From NCBI RefSeq assembly GCF_021403115.1, contig NZ_JAJSSH010000006.1, positions 62,001 through 126,000 of the forward strand: DNA of 64,000 bases. The letters run 5' to 3'. The notes under the pieces were generated by a model that was not told the origin of the DNA, ran no database searches, and saw only the letters and a program-made list of their open reading frames with translations. The DNA is from Sphingobium sufflavum (GTDB taxonomy: Bacteria; Pseudomonadota; Alphaproteobacteria; Sphingomonadales; Sphingomonadaceae). Shown piece after piece: positions 53,661 to 61,313 of this stretch (within the stretch, counting starts at the first letter, position 1; each line of letters begins with the position of its first letter). The translations under genes were made by a program, and so were the position numbers.

Positions 53661-54682
53661 GCGCCCGTCCCCTCCGACGCCTCATGCGCCAGCGCGTGAT
53701 GGCGGCGGTCGGCGGGGATATGGGCGTCGAACCATGCCTTCACCGGGGCCAGCGCGGGATGGGCCAGGTCACGCTCCAGCAAACCCCACATGCGCGGCAG
53801 GAGGGAGAGGTAGCGCGGCTTGCCGTCCCGCTTCCACAGCCGGGTGAAGATGCCGATAATCTTGGCGTTACGCTGCGCGCCCAGTATCGCATAGGCCGCG
53901 TCGAAATCCGCCGAGACGGGAGCGGATGCGCGATAGCGGGCCAGCATCGCATGCTCCAGCGCCGGGTCCACGTCGCGCCGCGCATCCTGCAACAGCGATA
54001 CGAGGTCATAGGCCGGATGCCCCGCCAGCGCGTCCTGAAAGTCCAGCAGGCCAAGGCCGAAGGTCCGATCCCCGCCGGCACCGCCACCCTCACCGGCATC
54101 CGGCAGGATCATGATATTCTCGGCATGATAATCGCGCAGGACCGTGACCGGCGGGGTCGCATCCGCCTCCACCAGGGGCAGCACCGCATCCCACGCCGCC
54201 GCATAGCCGGCCTCATCCGCGTCCAGCCCGATGGCCGGGCAATACCATTCGGTCAGCAGCGCCGCCTCGCGCTGATACACCGCCCGGTCATAGGCGGGCA
54301 CGTCGGCGGCGGGCAGGCGGTGCAGCGCGGCCAGCAGGTCGATGGCGCGGGCATAAATGCCCTCCTCCGCCGCCGGATCGACCTCCACCCGCTCGCGCAC
54401 CAGCGCGTCGCCGAAATCCTCCAGCAGCAACAGGCCCTGCTCCACGTCCCGGCCCCAAATGGCGGGCGCGGCAAAGCCATGGCCGCACAGCCACTCGGCT
54501 ACCGCGATAAAGGGCAGAACATCCTCCTGCGGCGGCGGTGCATCCATCAGCACCGCCCGGCGCGCACCGTCCAGCACGCGGAAATAGCGGCGGAAGGACG
54601 CATCCCCCGCCAGCGGCTCGATCCGCGCGCCGCCCCAGCCACAGCTTTCCAGAAAGGCGGGGGCGGAGGCGGGTGGTATCAT
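53657..54682 (-). CDS. amgK: anomeric N-acetylmuramate/N-acetylglucosamine kinase
   Basis: This aminoglycoside-phosphotransferase-family kinase has IEPLAGDASFRRYFRVLDG, the catalytic loop VTVLRDYHAENIMIL and the metal-binding LLDFQDALAGHPAYDLV. AmgK phosphorylates MurNAc at C1 to feed MurU. ATG at 54682 gives ATGA overlap with tsaE and protein of 341 residues; ATG 54694, just after GGGGGAAAAG, is a good alternative. The order tsaE-amgK-murU is common in alphaproteobacteria. Function comes from homology and context. Confidence 0.87.
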   Translation of the reverse strand: MIPPASAPAFLESCGWGGARIEPLAGDASFRRYFRVLDGARRAVLMDAPPPQEDVLPFIAVAEWLCGHGFAAPAIWGRDVEQGLLLLEDFGDALVRERVEVDPAAEEGIYARAIDLLAALHRLPAADVPAYDRAVYQREAALLTEWYCPAIGLDADEAGYAAAWDAVLPLVEADATPPVTVLRDYHAENIMILPDAGEGGGAGGDRTFGLGLLDFQDALAGHPAYDLVSLLQDARRDVDPALEHAMLARYRASAPVSADFDAAYAILGAQRNAKIIGIFTRLWKRDGKPRYLSLLPRMWGLLERDLAHPALAPVKAWFDAHIPADRRHHALAHEASEGTGA

Positions 54683-55122
54683 TGAAACGGCCATCTTTTC
54701 CCCCAAGCGTCCGGCACCGTCACTGTCAAGACGCGCGCGCCATCATCCCCCACCGTAATATCGACGGCCAGCGCATGGGCCAGCATCGCCGCACCCAGCC
54801 GCGCGGGCCATTCGACCACCAGCGCGCCATCGTGCAGCCACTCGTCCAGCCCCAGCTCCGCGACCTCCGCATCATCCTCCAGCCGATAGAGATCGACATG
54901 GGCGAGCGGCAGGCGGACCGCAGGGGGTTCATAGGGCTGAACGATGGCAAAGCTGGGACTCGGCACCTCGCCCGCATGGCCCAGCCCGCGCAGCAGGCCG
55001 CGCGCCAGCGTCGTCTTGCCCGCGCCCAGATCGCCGGTCAGCGCCACGATGTCGCCCGCGCGCAACCGCTCGCCCAGCGTCAGGCCAAACGCCTCCATCG
55101 CCTCCGCGCTGCTCAACCGCAT
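54679..55122 (-). CDS. tsaE: tRNA threonylcarbamoyladenosine biosynthesis ATPase TsaE
   Basis: The 147-residue ATPase has the Walker A GDLGAGKTTLARGLLRGLG at about residues 30-48, SPSFAIVQPYE, and the Walker-B-like HVDLYRLEDDAEVAELGLDE. It works with TsaB and TsaD to make t6A37 in tRNAs that read ANN codons. It starts at ATG 55122; sequence further upstream in this frame belongs to the divL region. The gap to divL is 10 bases, so they should be co-transcribed. Confidence 0.93.
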   Translation of the reverse strand: MRLSSAEAMEAFGLTLGERLRAGDIVALTGDLGAGKTTLARGLLRGLGHAGEVPSPSFAIVQPYEPPAVRLPLAHVDLYRLEDDAEVAELGLDEWLHDGALVVEWPARLGAAMLAHALAVDITVGDDGARVLTVTVPDAWGKRWPFQ

Positions 55123-55132
55123 GTTGCGCCCT

Positions 55133-57481
55133 TCACGAACGGGGCATGTCCAGCGTGACGATGGTGCCCTGCCCCGGTTCGGACAGCAGCGACACCGTGC
55201 CGCCATGCGACTCGACCAGCCGCTTGACCAGCAACAGGCCCACACCGTCCGTCTCCACCTGCCGGTCCTGGCTGAACCGGGCGAAGACGTCGAACAGGCG
55301 GCCTTGCGTCTTCTCGTCCATGCCCGGCCCGTCGTCCGACACGATGATCCGCACGCCCTGCTCGTCACCATCGGCATGGAGCAGGATGCGCCCGCCGGTG
55401 CCCGTATAGCGCACCGCATTGTCGAGCAGATGGTCGATGGCCTGGCAGATGCGGCGGCTGTCCGCCTCCATCACGCCCGCGCCGGGCCGGATGTCATAGA
55501 CCAGGGTGATGCTGGCGCTGCGCGCCGCCTCCTCATGATGCCCGCCCGCCTCGCGCGCGATCTCCTCGACATTCATCGATTTGCGCTCGATGGGCAGCGC
55601 GCCCGCCGCGCCCTGCGTCAGGTCCAGCACATTGTCGATCAGATGGGTCAGCCGCTCCGTGCTGGCCATGATCGCCTCGATATATTCGCGCGACATGTCG
55701 CTCAGCGTCCCCGCATAGCCCGCGATCATCATCTCGGAGAAACCGGCGATGCTGGTCAGCGGGGTGCGCAGTTCATAGCTCATGTTGGAGACAAAGGCGG
55801 TCTTGACCCGGTCGGCCTCCTCCAGCGCCTCGTTCCGGTCGCGCAGGGCGCGCTCGATGCGGCGGCTGTCGGTGATGTCCAGCATCGCGAACAGCGCATT
55901 GCCGTCGGGCAGCGGGATGGCGGCAAACTCGAAATAGCGCCCGTCGGCAAAGGCGATGCGCCCCACCCGCTGGCGCCGCTCGTTCGTCGCCGCACGGATG
56001 AGCTGGCGGACAAGGCTCGCCTGCTGCGGCTTGGCCAACCGGTCGGCCACCGTCGCCATCAGCTCGTCAATGCGCGGATGTTCGGCGAGGGTCTTTTCCT
56101 CCACCCCCCACAGGCTGCGGAAGCGGCTGTTCCACAGGTGCAGGCGGCCGTCCGCCGCGAACACGCCGATCGCCTCGAACAGATTGTCGAACGTCGCGGT
56201 GCGGACGCGCAGCAACGTGTCGCGCGCGCTGGACAGCTGCACCTGCTCCGTCCGGTCCTCGAACACCAGCAACAGGCCGCCGTCCGGCAGCGGCTGCGCC
56301 ACGACGCGAATATGGATGCCGTCGCGCAGCAGCCAGTTATCCTCCTGCGGCGTCTGGCTCTGGAACCATTGGCGCCGTTCGGAACGCCATGCCGGGAAGT
56401 CGCGCATTTCGGGCAAATTGCCACTGTCGCGCATCGCGTCCAGCACCCGGTCGAAATCGCTGTCATGCGCCACCTGGTCGGGCGTCAGGGCAAAGATGCT
56501 GGTGAAGGGCTGGTTGCAGAATTTCAACCGCTGGTCGGACCCGAACTGCGCCATGCCCGCCGACATGCGGTCGAACATGTCGCGCTGCGCCTGCGCCAGG
56601 TGCCGCAGCTCCAGCCGCGCATCCTCCAACTCATGCATGTCGAGCGCATAGGTGGCCACGCCCTGCGCGCCCAGCGGCACGTCGACCACGCGCATCATCC
56701 GTCGGCTGGTGCCGATGGTGACGGGCAGCATCCGCTCCACCGCCTTGCCATGGATCGCCGCCGCCGCCGCCGCATCCGCCGCCGACTGGCCATCGAACGG
56801 TTCGACCAGTTCGATATTCTGGCCGATCACCTGCTCCGCCCCGTCCGCGTTGACCGCGCGGACATAATGGGTGTTGACCAGTTGCAGGCGGCGGTCGAGG
56901 CCCCGGAACCAGATCGGCATCGGCGCCGCCTCGATCACGCCGGACAAGGCCTCCAGCGCGTCGCGATAGCGACCCACTTCCCCGCGCAGCGAGTCGATCT
57001 GCGACTGGCTCTCCGTCGCGTCGAATATCCACAACACCGTCGCGCCCGGCGCGCTGTTGCCCGGCGCAAACGGCACCGCGCGGACCAGCAGCGACCGGTC
57101 CGACCCCAGCGCCTTGACCGGCAGCGCGAACGACCGGCTGCCTTTCTGCGACGCGGCCAGTTCCTCGCCCAGCAGCGCGGCATGTTCCGGCTCCAGCCCG
57201 CCGTCCGCCGCCGTCAGTTCGGAGATGAAGGCGGGCACGCTGTCCCGGCCCAGCCAGGCCGCCAGCCGGTCCGGCGCCTCGATCCGGCCATCGGCGCGGA
57301 CGATCACGGCGATGGCGGGGGCGGACTGCAACAGGTCGGCCATCGCCTCCACCTGTTTGTCGGTGGAGCGGGCCTGCATCCGCATGACCAGCCCGGACCG
57401 CACGGCCCACACCGACACGATAAGCCACAGGGCAAGCAGCGCACCGGCGAGGGCCAGCGCGATGGGCGTCAGGACGATCAT
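55133..57481 (-). CDS. divL: DivL-type PAS sensor pseudo-histidine kinase (Tyr in place of His)
   Basis: This about 782-residue protein has an N-terminal membrane segment (LALAGALLALWLIVSVWAV), several PAS-like domains up to about residue 540, then a dimerisation helix and a C-terminal ATPase domain (LLDNAVRYTGTGG; SDDGPGMDEKTQGRLFDVFA; DGVGLLLVKRLVESHGG). The H-box is FVSNMSYELRTPL, with Tyr (codon 55775-55777, about residue 569) where histidine kinases have His. Caulobacter DivL also has Tyr550 there and controls CckA in the cell cycle. ATG 57481 is likely; a GTG just before is possible. Upstream of tsaE, amgK, murU and addBA. Confidence 0.9.
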   Translation of the reverse strand: MIVLTPIALALAGALLALWLIVSVWAVRSGLVMRMQARSTDKQVEAMADLLQSAPAIAVIVRADGRIEAPDRLAAWLGRDSVPAFISELTAADGGLEPEHAALLGEELAASQKGSRSFALPVKALGSDRSLLVRAVPFAPGNSAPGATVLWIFDATESQSQIDSLRGEVGRYRDALEALSGVIEAAPMPIWFRGLDRRLQLVNTHYVRAVNADGAEQVIGQNIELVEPFDGQSAADAAAAAAIHGKAVERMLPVTIGTSRRMMRVVDVPLGAQGVATYALDMHELEDARLELRHLAQAQRDMFDRMSAGMAQFGSDQRLKFCNQPFTSIFALTPDQVAHDSDFDRVLDAMRDSGNLPEMRDFPAWRSERRQWFQSQTPQEDNWLLRDGIHIRVVAQPLPDGGLLLVFEDRTEQVQLSSARDTLLRVRTATFDNLFEAIGVFAADGRLHLWNSRFRSLWGVEEKTLAEHPRIDELMATVADRLAKPQQASLVRQLIRAATNERRQRVGRIAFADGRYFEFAAIPLPDGNALFAMLDITDSRRIERALRDRNEALEEADRVKTAFVSNMSYELRTPLTSIAGFSEMMIAGYAGTLSDMSREYIEAIMASTERLTHLIDNVLDLTQGAAGALPIERKSMNVEEIAREAGGHHEEAARSASITLVYDIRPGAGVMEADSRRICQAIDHLLDNAVRYTGTGGRILLHADGDEQGVRIIVSDDGPGMDEKTQGRLFDVFARFSQDRQVETDGVGLLLVKRLVESHGGTVSLLSEPGQGTIVTLDMPRS

Positions 57482-57540
57482 CACGCCGTCCTAGGGGGCG
57501 CTTGGCGATGAAACAAGCGGCAGTAACGCCTGACGCGGCT

Positions 57541-58082
57541 CTATCCGCAAAATCGGGCCGACCTGCGGGGCATTCCGCCGCCGATTCCCGCAGCAACGGA
57601 ACCAGCAGGCCGTTCAGCGCGTCGAGGTCGAACACCGCCGCCTTCGCGTATCGGACCACACCCCTCCGGTCGACGACATAGTTGGTCGGCACCGCGCCCA
57701 GCGCCTTGTACGGCCCGCTGATCCGCCGCGCCGACGGCATGGCGAACGGCGCCAATATGGGCTTGAGCTTGTACAGCGGCACCGATCCCTCGCCCTGATT
57801 CTCCGCCGCGAACACCCGCAGGCCGCCCCGTTTTCGCGCGCGATAACCGGCGTCGAGCCGCTGCATCTCCTGTCGGCAGGGCGCGCACCATGTCGCCCAG
57901 ACATTCAGGACCACCACCTGCCCCTTCAGGTCGGCCAGGGACACCGTGCTCCCGTCGGTCAGCGTCAGGGTGAAATCGGGCGCAATCGCCCCGACCGGTG
58001 GAGTGCGCGCCTGTGCGATCGGGATGGTGAGGAGGCCGACCGCGGCCCATGTGCCCCAGATAAGCCCTCGCATCCCGTCCAT
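57541..58082 (-). CDS. TlpA-like periplasmic thiol-disulfide protein with disturbed 3' end
   Basis: The N-terminus is a signal peptide (GLIWGTWAAVGLLTIPIAQA) followed by a thioredoxin-like TlpA domain (PDFTLTLTDGSTVSLADLKG; NVWATWCAPCRQEMQRL), so it should reduce or shuffle disulfides in the periplasm. In the reading frame of this domain there is no stop before divL; the frame stays open deep into divL (to 56631). A stop sits in the next frame at 57541, and in the other frame at 57491, so a one- or two-base indel near 57550-57620 is likely, either real or a sequencing error. The end given is a guess. It may be the first gene of the divL run. Confidence 0.65.
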
Positions 58083-58206
58083 TTCGCCTCTGGAGCATGT
58101 TCGAAGCAGAGGGCATCATCGGCCAGCTCGGAAAATGCTCTGACACCGCCTCTTCCTTGCCCCGGATCGCCGCCAAAGGCCATTCCCTCCCCGCCGGGCA
58201 AAGAAA

Positions 58207-58239
58207 AAGGCGCCCGATTCCGAAGAAACGGGCGCCCTT
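58207..58239 (-). terminator. intrinsic terminator of ahcY
   Basis: On the minus strand a GC-rich hairpin (GGGCGCCCG and CGGGCGCC, 12-base loop) is followed by TTTTTC. It starts 37 bases after the ahcY stop. Confidence 0.85.
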
Positions 58240-58275
58240 GTTCTCAACAGCCTGCGCCATCAGGCGCGGCGGCGA

Positions 58276-59712
58276 TCAATAGCGATAATGATCCGGCTTG
58301 AACGGGCCTTCGGTGGAAACACCGATATAGGCGGCCTGCTTCTCGCTCAGCTTCGACAGCTTCACGCCCAGCTTTTCGAGGTGCAGCGCGGCAACCTTCT
58401 CGTCCAGATGCTTGGGGAGAACATAGACCTTGTTCTCATACTTCTCCGGGTTGGTGAACAGTTCGATCTGCGCCAGCGTCTGGTTGGTGAAGCTGGCGGA
58501 CATCACGAAGCTGGGGTGGCCCGTCGCGCAGCCCAGGTTCACCAGACGGCCCTTGGCCAGCACGATGATCTGCTTGCCATCGGGGAAGGTTACCAGGTCG
58601 GTGCCCGGCTTCACTTCGTCCCAGCCATAGTTGGACAGGGCGGCGATCTGGATCTCGCTGTCGAAATGGCCGATGTTGCAGACGATCGACATGGGCTTCA
58701 TCGCCTTCATATGATCGGCGGTGATGACGTCGGCGTTGCCGGTCGCGGTCACGAAGATGTCGGCGCGCTTGACCGCCTCGTCCATCGTCACGACCTCAAA
58801 ACCCTCCATCGCGGCCTGCAGCGCGCAGATCGGATCGATCTCCGTCACCAGGACGCGCGCGCCGCCGTTGCGGAGCGACTGGGCGCTGCCCTTGCCCACG
58901 TCACCGAAACCGGCGACCGCGGCGACCTTGCCGGCCAGCATCACGTCGGTGGCGCGGCGGATGGCGTCGACCAGCGACTCCTTGCAGCCATAGAGGTTGT
59001 CGAACTTCGACTTGGTGACGCTGTCGTTCACGTTGATCGCGGGGAAAGGCAGCTCGCCCTTCTTGGCGATCTCGTACAGGCGGTGGACGCCGGTCGTCGT
59101 CTCTTCGGAAACGCCCTTCAAATTCTTGACCGTCTCGGTCAGATAGCCGGGGTACTTGGCAACGAACGCCTTGAGAGCGCGCTGGAACTCGACTTCCTCG
59201 TCATTCTCCGGCTCGCCCAGCGTCGCGCCCGCTTCCAGCTTGGCACCCCACAGCGCGAACATGGTGGCGTCGCCGCCATCGTCCAGGATGATGTTGGCGG
59301 TGGTGGCGCCCCCATTCTCCTTGGCGTTGTCGGCACCCCAGTTGAAGATGTCGCCGACATAATCCCAATAGTCGGCCAGGCTCTCGCCCTTCACCGCGAA
59401 CACGGGCACGCCCGACGCGGCGATGGCTGCGGCGGCATGGTCCTGCGTGGAGAAGATGTTGCACGTCGCCCAGCGCACGTCCGCACCCAGGGCCGTCAGC
59501 GTCTCGATCAGCACGGCAGTCTGGATCGTCATGTGCAGCGACCCGGTGATGCGCGCGCCCTTCAGCGGCTGGCTCGCGCCGAATTCGGCGCGCAGCGCCA
59601 TCAGGCCGGGCATTTCGGTTTCCGCGATCGCGATTTCCTTGCGACCGAAATCGGCGAGGGAAATGTCGGCAATCACATAGTCGGTCTTCGCGACGGCAGG
59701 TGCGGTGGCCAC
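58276..59712 (-). CDS. ahcY: adenosylhomocysteinase
   Basis: The 478-residue NAD enzyme hydrolyses S-adenosylhomocysteine to homocysteine and adenosine. Signatures are [53 protein letters not shown], the NAD site [12 protein letters not shown] and the C-terminal KPDHYRY. I used GTG at 59712 ([12 protein letters not shown]) because GGAG lies 9 bases upstream; ATG at 59727 would have no ribosome site. A 20-bp palindrome about 100 bases upstream is a probable operator, and a terminator follows, so it appears monocistronic. Confidence 0.96.
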   Translation of the reverse strand: MATAPAVAKTDYVIADISLADFGRKEIAIAETEMPGLMALRAEFGASQPLKGARITGSLHMTIQTAVLIETLTALGADVRWATCNIFSTQDHAAAAIAASGVPVFAVKGESLADYWDYVGDIFNWGADNAKENGGATTANIILDDGGDATMFALWGAKLEAGATLGEPENDEEVEFQRALKAFVAKYPGYLTETVKNLKGVSEETTTGVHRLYEIAKKGELPFPAINVNDSVTKSKFDNLYGCKESLVDAIRRATDVMLAGKVAAVAGFGDVGKGSAQSLRNGGARVLVTEIDPICALQAAMEGFEVVTMDEAVKRADIFVTATGNADVITADHMKAMKPMSIVCNIGHFDSEIQIAALSNYGWDEVKPGTDLVTFPDGKQIIVLAKGRLVNLGCATGHPSFVMSASFTNQTLAQIELFTNPEKYENKVYVLPKHLDEKVAALHLEKLGVKLSKLSEKQAAYIGVSTEGPFKPDHYRY

Positions 59713-59727
59713 GGGGATGCACTCCAT

Positions 59728-59984
59728 AGGTACGCGCCATCAGGCGCGGGACAAGCGGCACGGGAGGCCGCGAATGACCCCGCCTTTAGCAATCCCGCCT
59801 TTCGGAAGCAAATATAAAGATTTCTTTATATCATTGCTGCGATAGCGGATGCGGAGCCTTATGCGCCCGGCCGAGCGCCTGCCCTCATACCGGGCCGCTC
59901 GACCGAGCCGAGCTAGGCCGCACGCCCGCCCCCCCCCAAGCCCAACCCCGTATAGAGCCGCGCGCGGGGTCGCACACCCTCTGG
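59728..59984. other. intergenic region between ahcY and yqgE
   Basis: Besides the palindrome at 59812-59831 this 257-base region holds a C9 run (59929-59937) and GC-rich sequence downstream of yqgE, but no gene I recognise. The part next to ahcY (59728-59850) should be its promoter and leader. Confidence 0.4.
59812..59831. promoter_or_regulatory. 20-bp palindrome upstream of ahcY, SahR-like operator
   Basis: ATATAAAGA, a TT spacer and TCTTTATAT form a perfect 9-bp-arm palindrome, strikingly AT-rich within GC-rich surroundings. It lies about 100 bases before the ahcY start on its promoter side. SahR, an ArsR-family regulator of the S-adenosylhomocysteine cycle in proteobacteria, binds AT-rich palindromes before ahcY and met genes; this matches that type by position and form. 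No sahR gene is in the window. Confidence 0.6.
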
Positions 59985-60566
59985 TCAGGCATGGCCGCTC
60001 TGCGCGATGATATGGTGCGGGTCGACGCCGTTGAACGCAAAACCCCGCGCCCAGCGATCCTCCGGCTCCGTCGCGAACAATATATCCTCGTCCATCGCGC
60101 CAACGAACCATCCGGGCCGCGCCAGTTCGCCGTCCAGCTGCCCCGCGCCCCAGCCCGCATAGCCCAGCGCCGCGACATAGCGGCTGGGGCCGCGACCCCG
60201 TGCAATATCCTTCAATATCTCCAGCGATCCCGAAATGCCCCAGCGGTCGCCGATCGGCATCATATGCTCGTTGCGCCAGTCCAGGCTGTGCAGGATGAAG
60301 CCGCGCTGCGGCTCCACCGGCCCGCCGCGCATCACCGGCGCATCGGGGATGCCGCTGGCGTCGATGTCGAAACTGGCCATCAGCCCGCGCAGCCCCAGCC
60401 CCTCCACCACGGAGCCGAGGTCGATGCCCATCGCCCCTTCCCCGTCATGGACGCACAGGGCGATGGCGCTGTGGTGGAAGCTGCGATCCGGCATGTCCGG
60501 CATCGCCAGCAGCAACTGCCCGGCGTAGGAGCGGAATCCGTTTTCTGCCTCTGCGGATATGACCAT
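59985..60566 (-). CDS. yqgE: YqgE/AlgH family protein (UPF0301)
   Basis: The 193-residue protein has the AlgH/YqgE pattern: YAGQLLLAMPDMPDRSFHHS, IALCVHDGEGAMGIDLG, MRGGPVEPQRGFILHS and YVAALGYAGWGAGQLDGELA. The structure is known but the function is not; in Pseudomonas AlgH was named for alginate regulation. The start is MVISAEAENGF at 60566. Divergent from the peroxiredoxin gene; no operon partner. Confidence 0.92.
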   Translation of the reverse strand: MVISAEAENGFRSYAGQLLLAMPDMPDRSFHHSAIALCVHDGEGAMGIDLGSVVEGLGLRGLMASFDIDASGIPDAPVMRGGPVEPQRGFILHSLDWRNEHMMPIGDRWGISGSLEILKDIARGRGPSRYVAALGYAGWGAGQLDGELARPGWFVGAMDEDILFATEPEDRWARGFAFNGVDPHHIIAQSGHA

Positions 60567-60726
60567 GGCGCCAGCCTAGCCCCTTGCCCCCCGCTCCGCA
60601 ATGCGGCCCGCGCTCCCTTCGCCCCTTGACAGCCGCGGCCCGACCTACGACCTCCTGCCCGCCCGCAGGGGCGCCGGTCGCCGGGGTGGCGGCAAGACGG
60701 ATTCTTACCGGAACAGGAGTATCGAC

Positions 60727-61209
60727 ATGGCGATCAGCATTGGTGACAGGCTGCCCTCCACCACCTTCATGATCCTGGGCGAAAACGGCCCGGAGGCGAT
60801 CGAGAGCGACGGCTATTTCGCCGGACGCCGCATCGCCCTCTTCTCCGTACCCGGCGCCTTCACGCCGACCTGCTCCGCCAAGCACCTGCCCGGCTTCATC
60901 GACAAGGCGGCGGAGATAAAGGCGAAGGGCGTGGACGAGATCGCCTGCACCGCGGTCAACGACCCGTTCGTCATGGGCGCATGGGGCCGCTCCGCCGACG
61001 CCATCGGCACGGTCACGATGCTGGCCGACGGCAATGGCGATTTCGTCAGGGCGATCGGGCTGGAGATGGACGGCAGCAAGTTCAACCTGGGCACGCGCGG
61101 CCAGCGTTTTTCCATGCTGGTCAGGGACGGCGTGGTGGAGCAACTGAACGTGGAGGCCCCCGGCGACTTCAAACTGTCATCCGCCGATCATATGCTGGCG
61201 ACGCTCTGA
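60727..61209 (+). CDS. peroxiredoxin, Prx5 type
   Basis: The 160-residue redoxin has the start MAISIGDRLPSTTF, the peroxidatic cysteine in PGAFTPTCSAKHLPGF and the Prx5 block TAVNDPFVMGAWG, with the catalytic arginine further on. It reduces hydroperoxides with glutathione or thioredoxin; trxA and gor in this window could supply electrons. ATG 60727 has an AGGAG site at 60715-60719, 7 bases upstream, so it was preferred over in-frame upstream starts. A terminator follows, so it is monocistronic. Confidence 0.92.
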   Translation: MAISIGDRLPSTTFMILGENGPEAIESDGYFAGRRIALFSVPGAFTPTCSAKHLPGFIDKAAEIKAKGVDEIACTAVNDPFVMGAWGRSADAIGTVTMLADGNGDFVRAIGLEMDGSKFNLGTRGQRFSMLVRDGVVEQLNVEAPGDFKLSSADHMLATL

Positions 61210-61232
61210 TAGGGCACCCTGCACGACTGAAA

Positions 61233-61266
61233 TGGGGGATCGGCGAAGGCTGGTCCCCCTTTTTTG
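61233..61266 (+). terminator. intrinsic terminator of the peroxiredoxin gene
   Basis: GGGGGATC and GGTCCCCC pair (one G-T) around an about 11-base loop, followed by TTTTTT, 25 bases after the stop. Confidence 0.85.
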
Positions 61267-61313
61267 TGGGCGACATGCTGGAGGTGAGCCGGAACGCCCG
61301 CCGTCCAGCCCCT

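Noticed and set aside
55133..57481. Ordinary sensor histidine kinase
   Set aside because: The H-box carries Tyr, not His, and the context matches DivL, so a standard kinase call would be misleading.
54944..57511. 855-codon plus-strand frame opposite divL and tsaE
   Set aside because: Antisense artefact; the minus-strand genes have clear domains.
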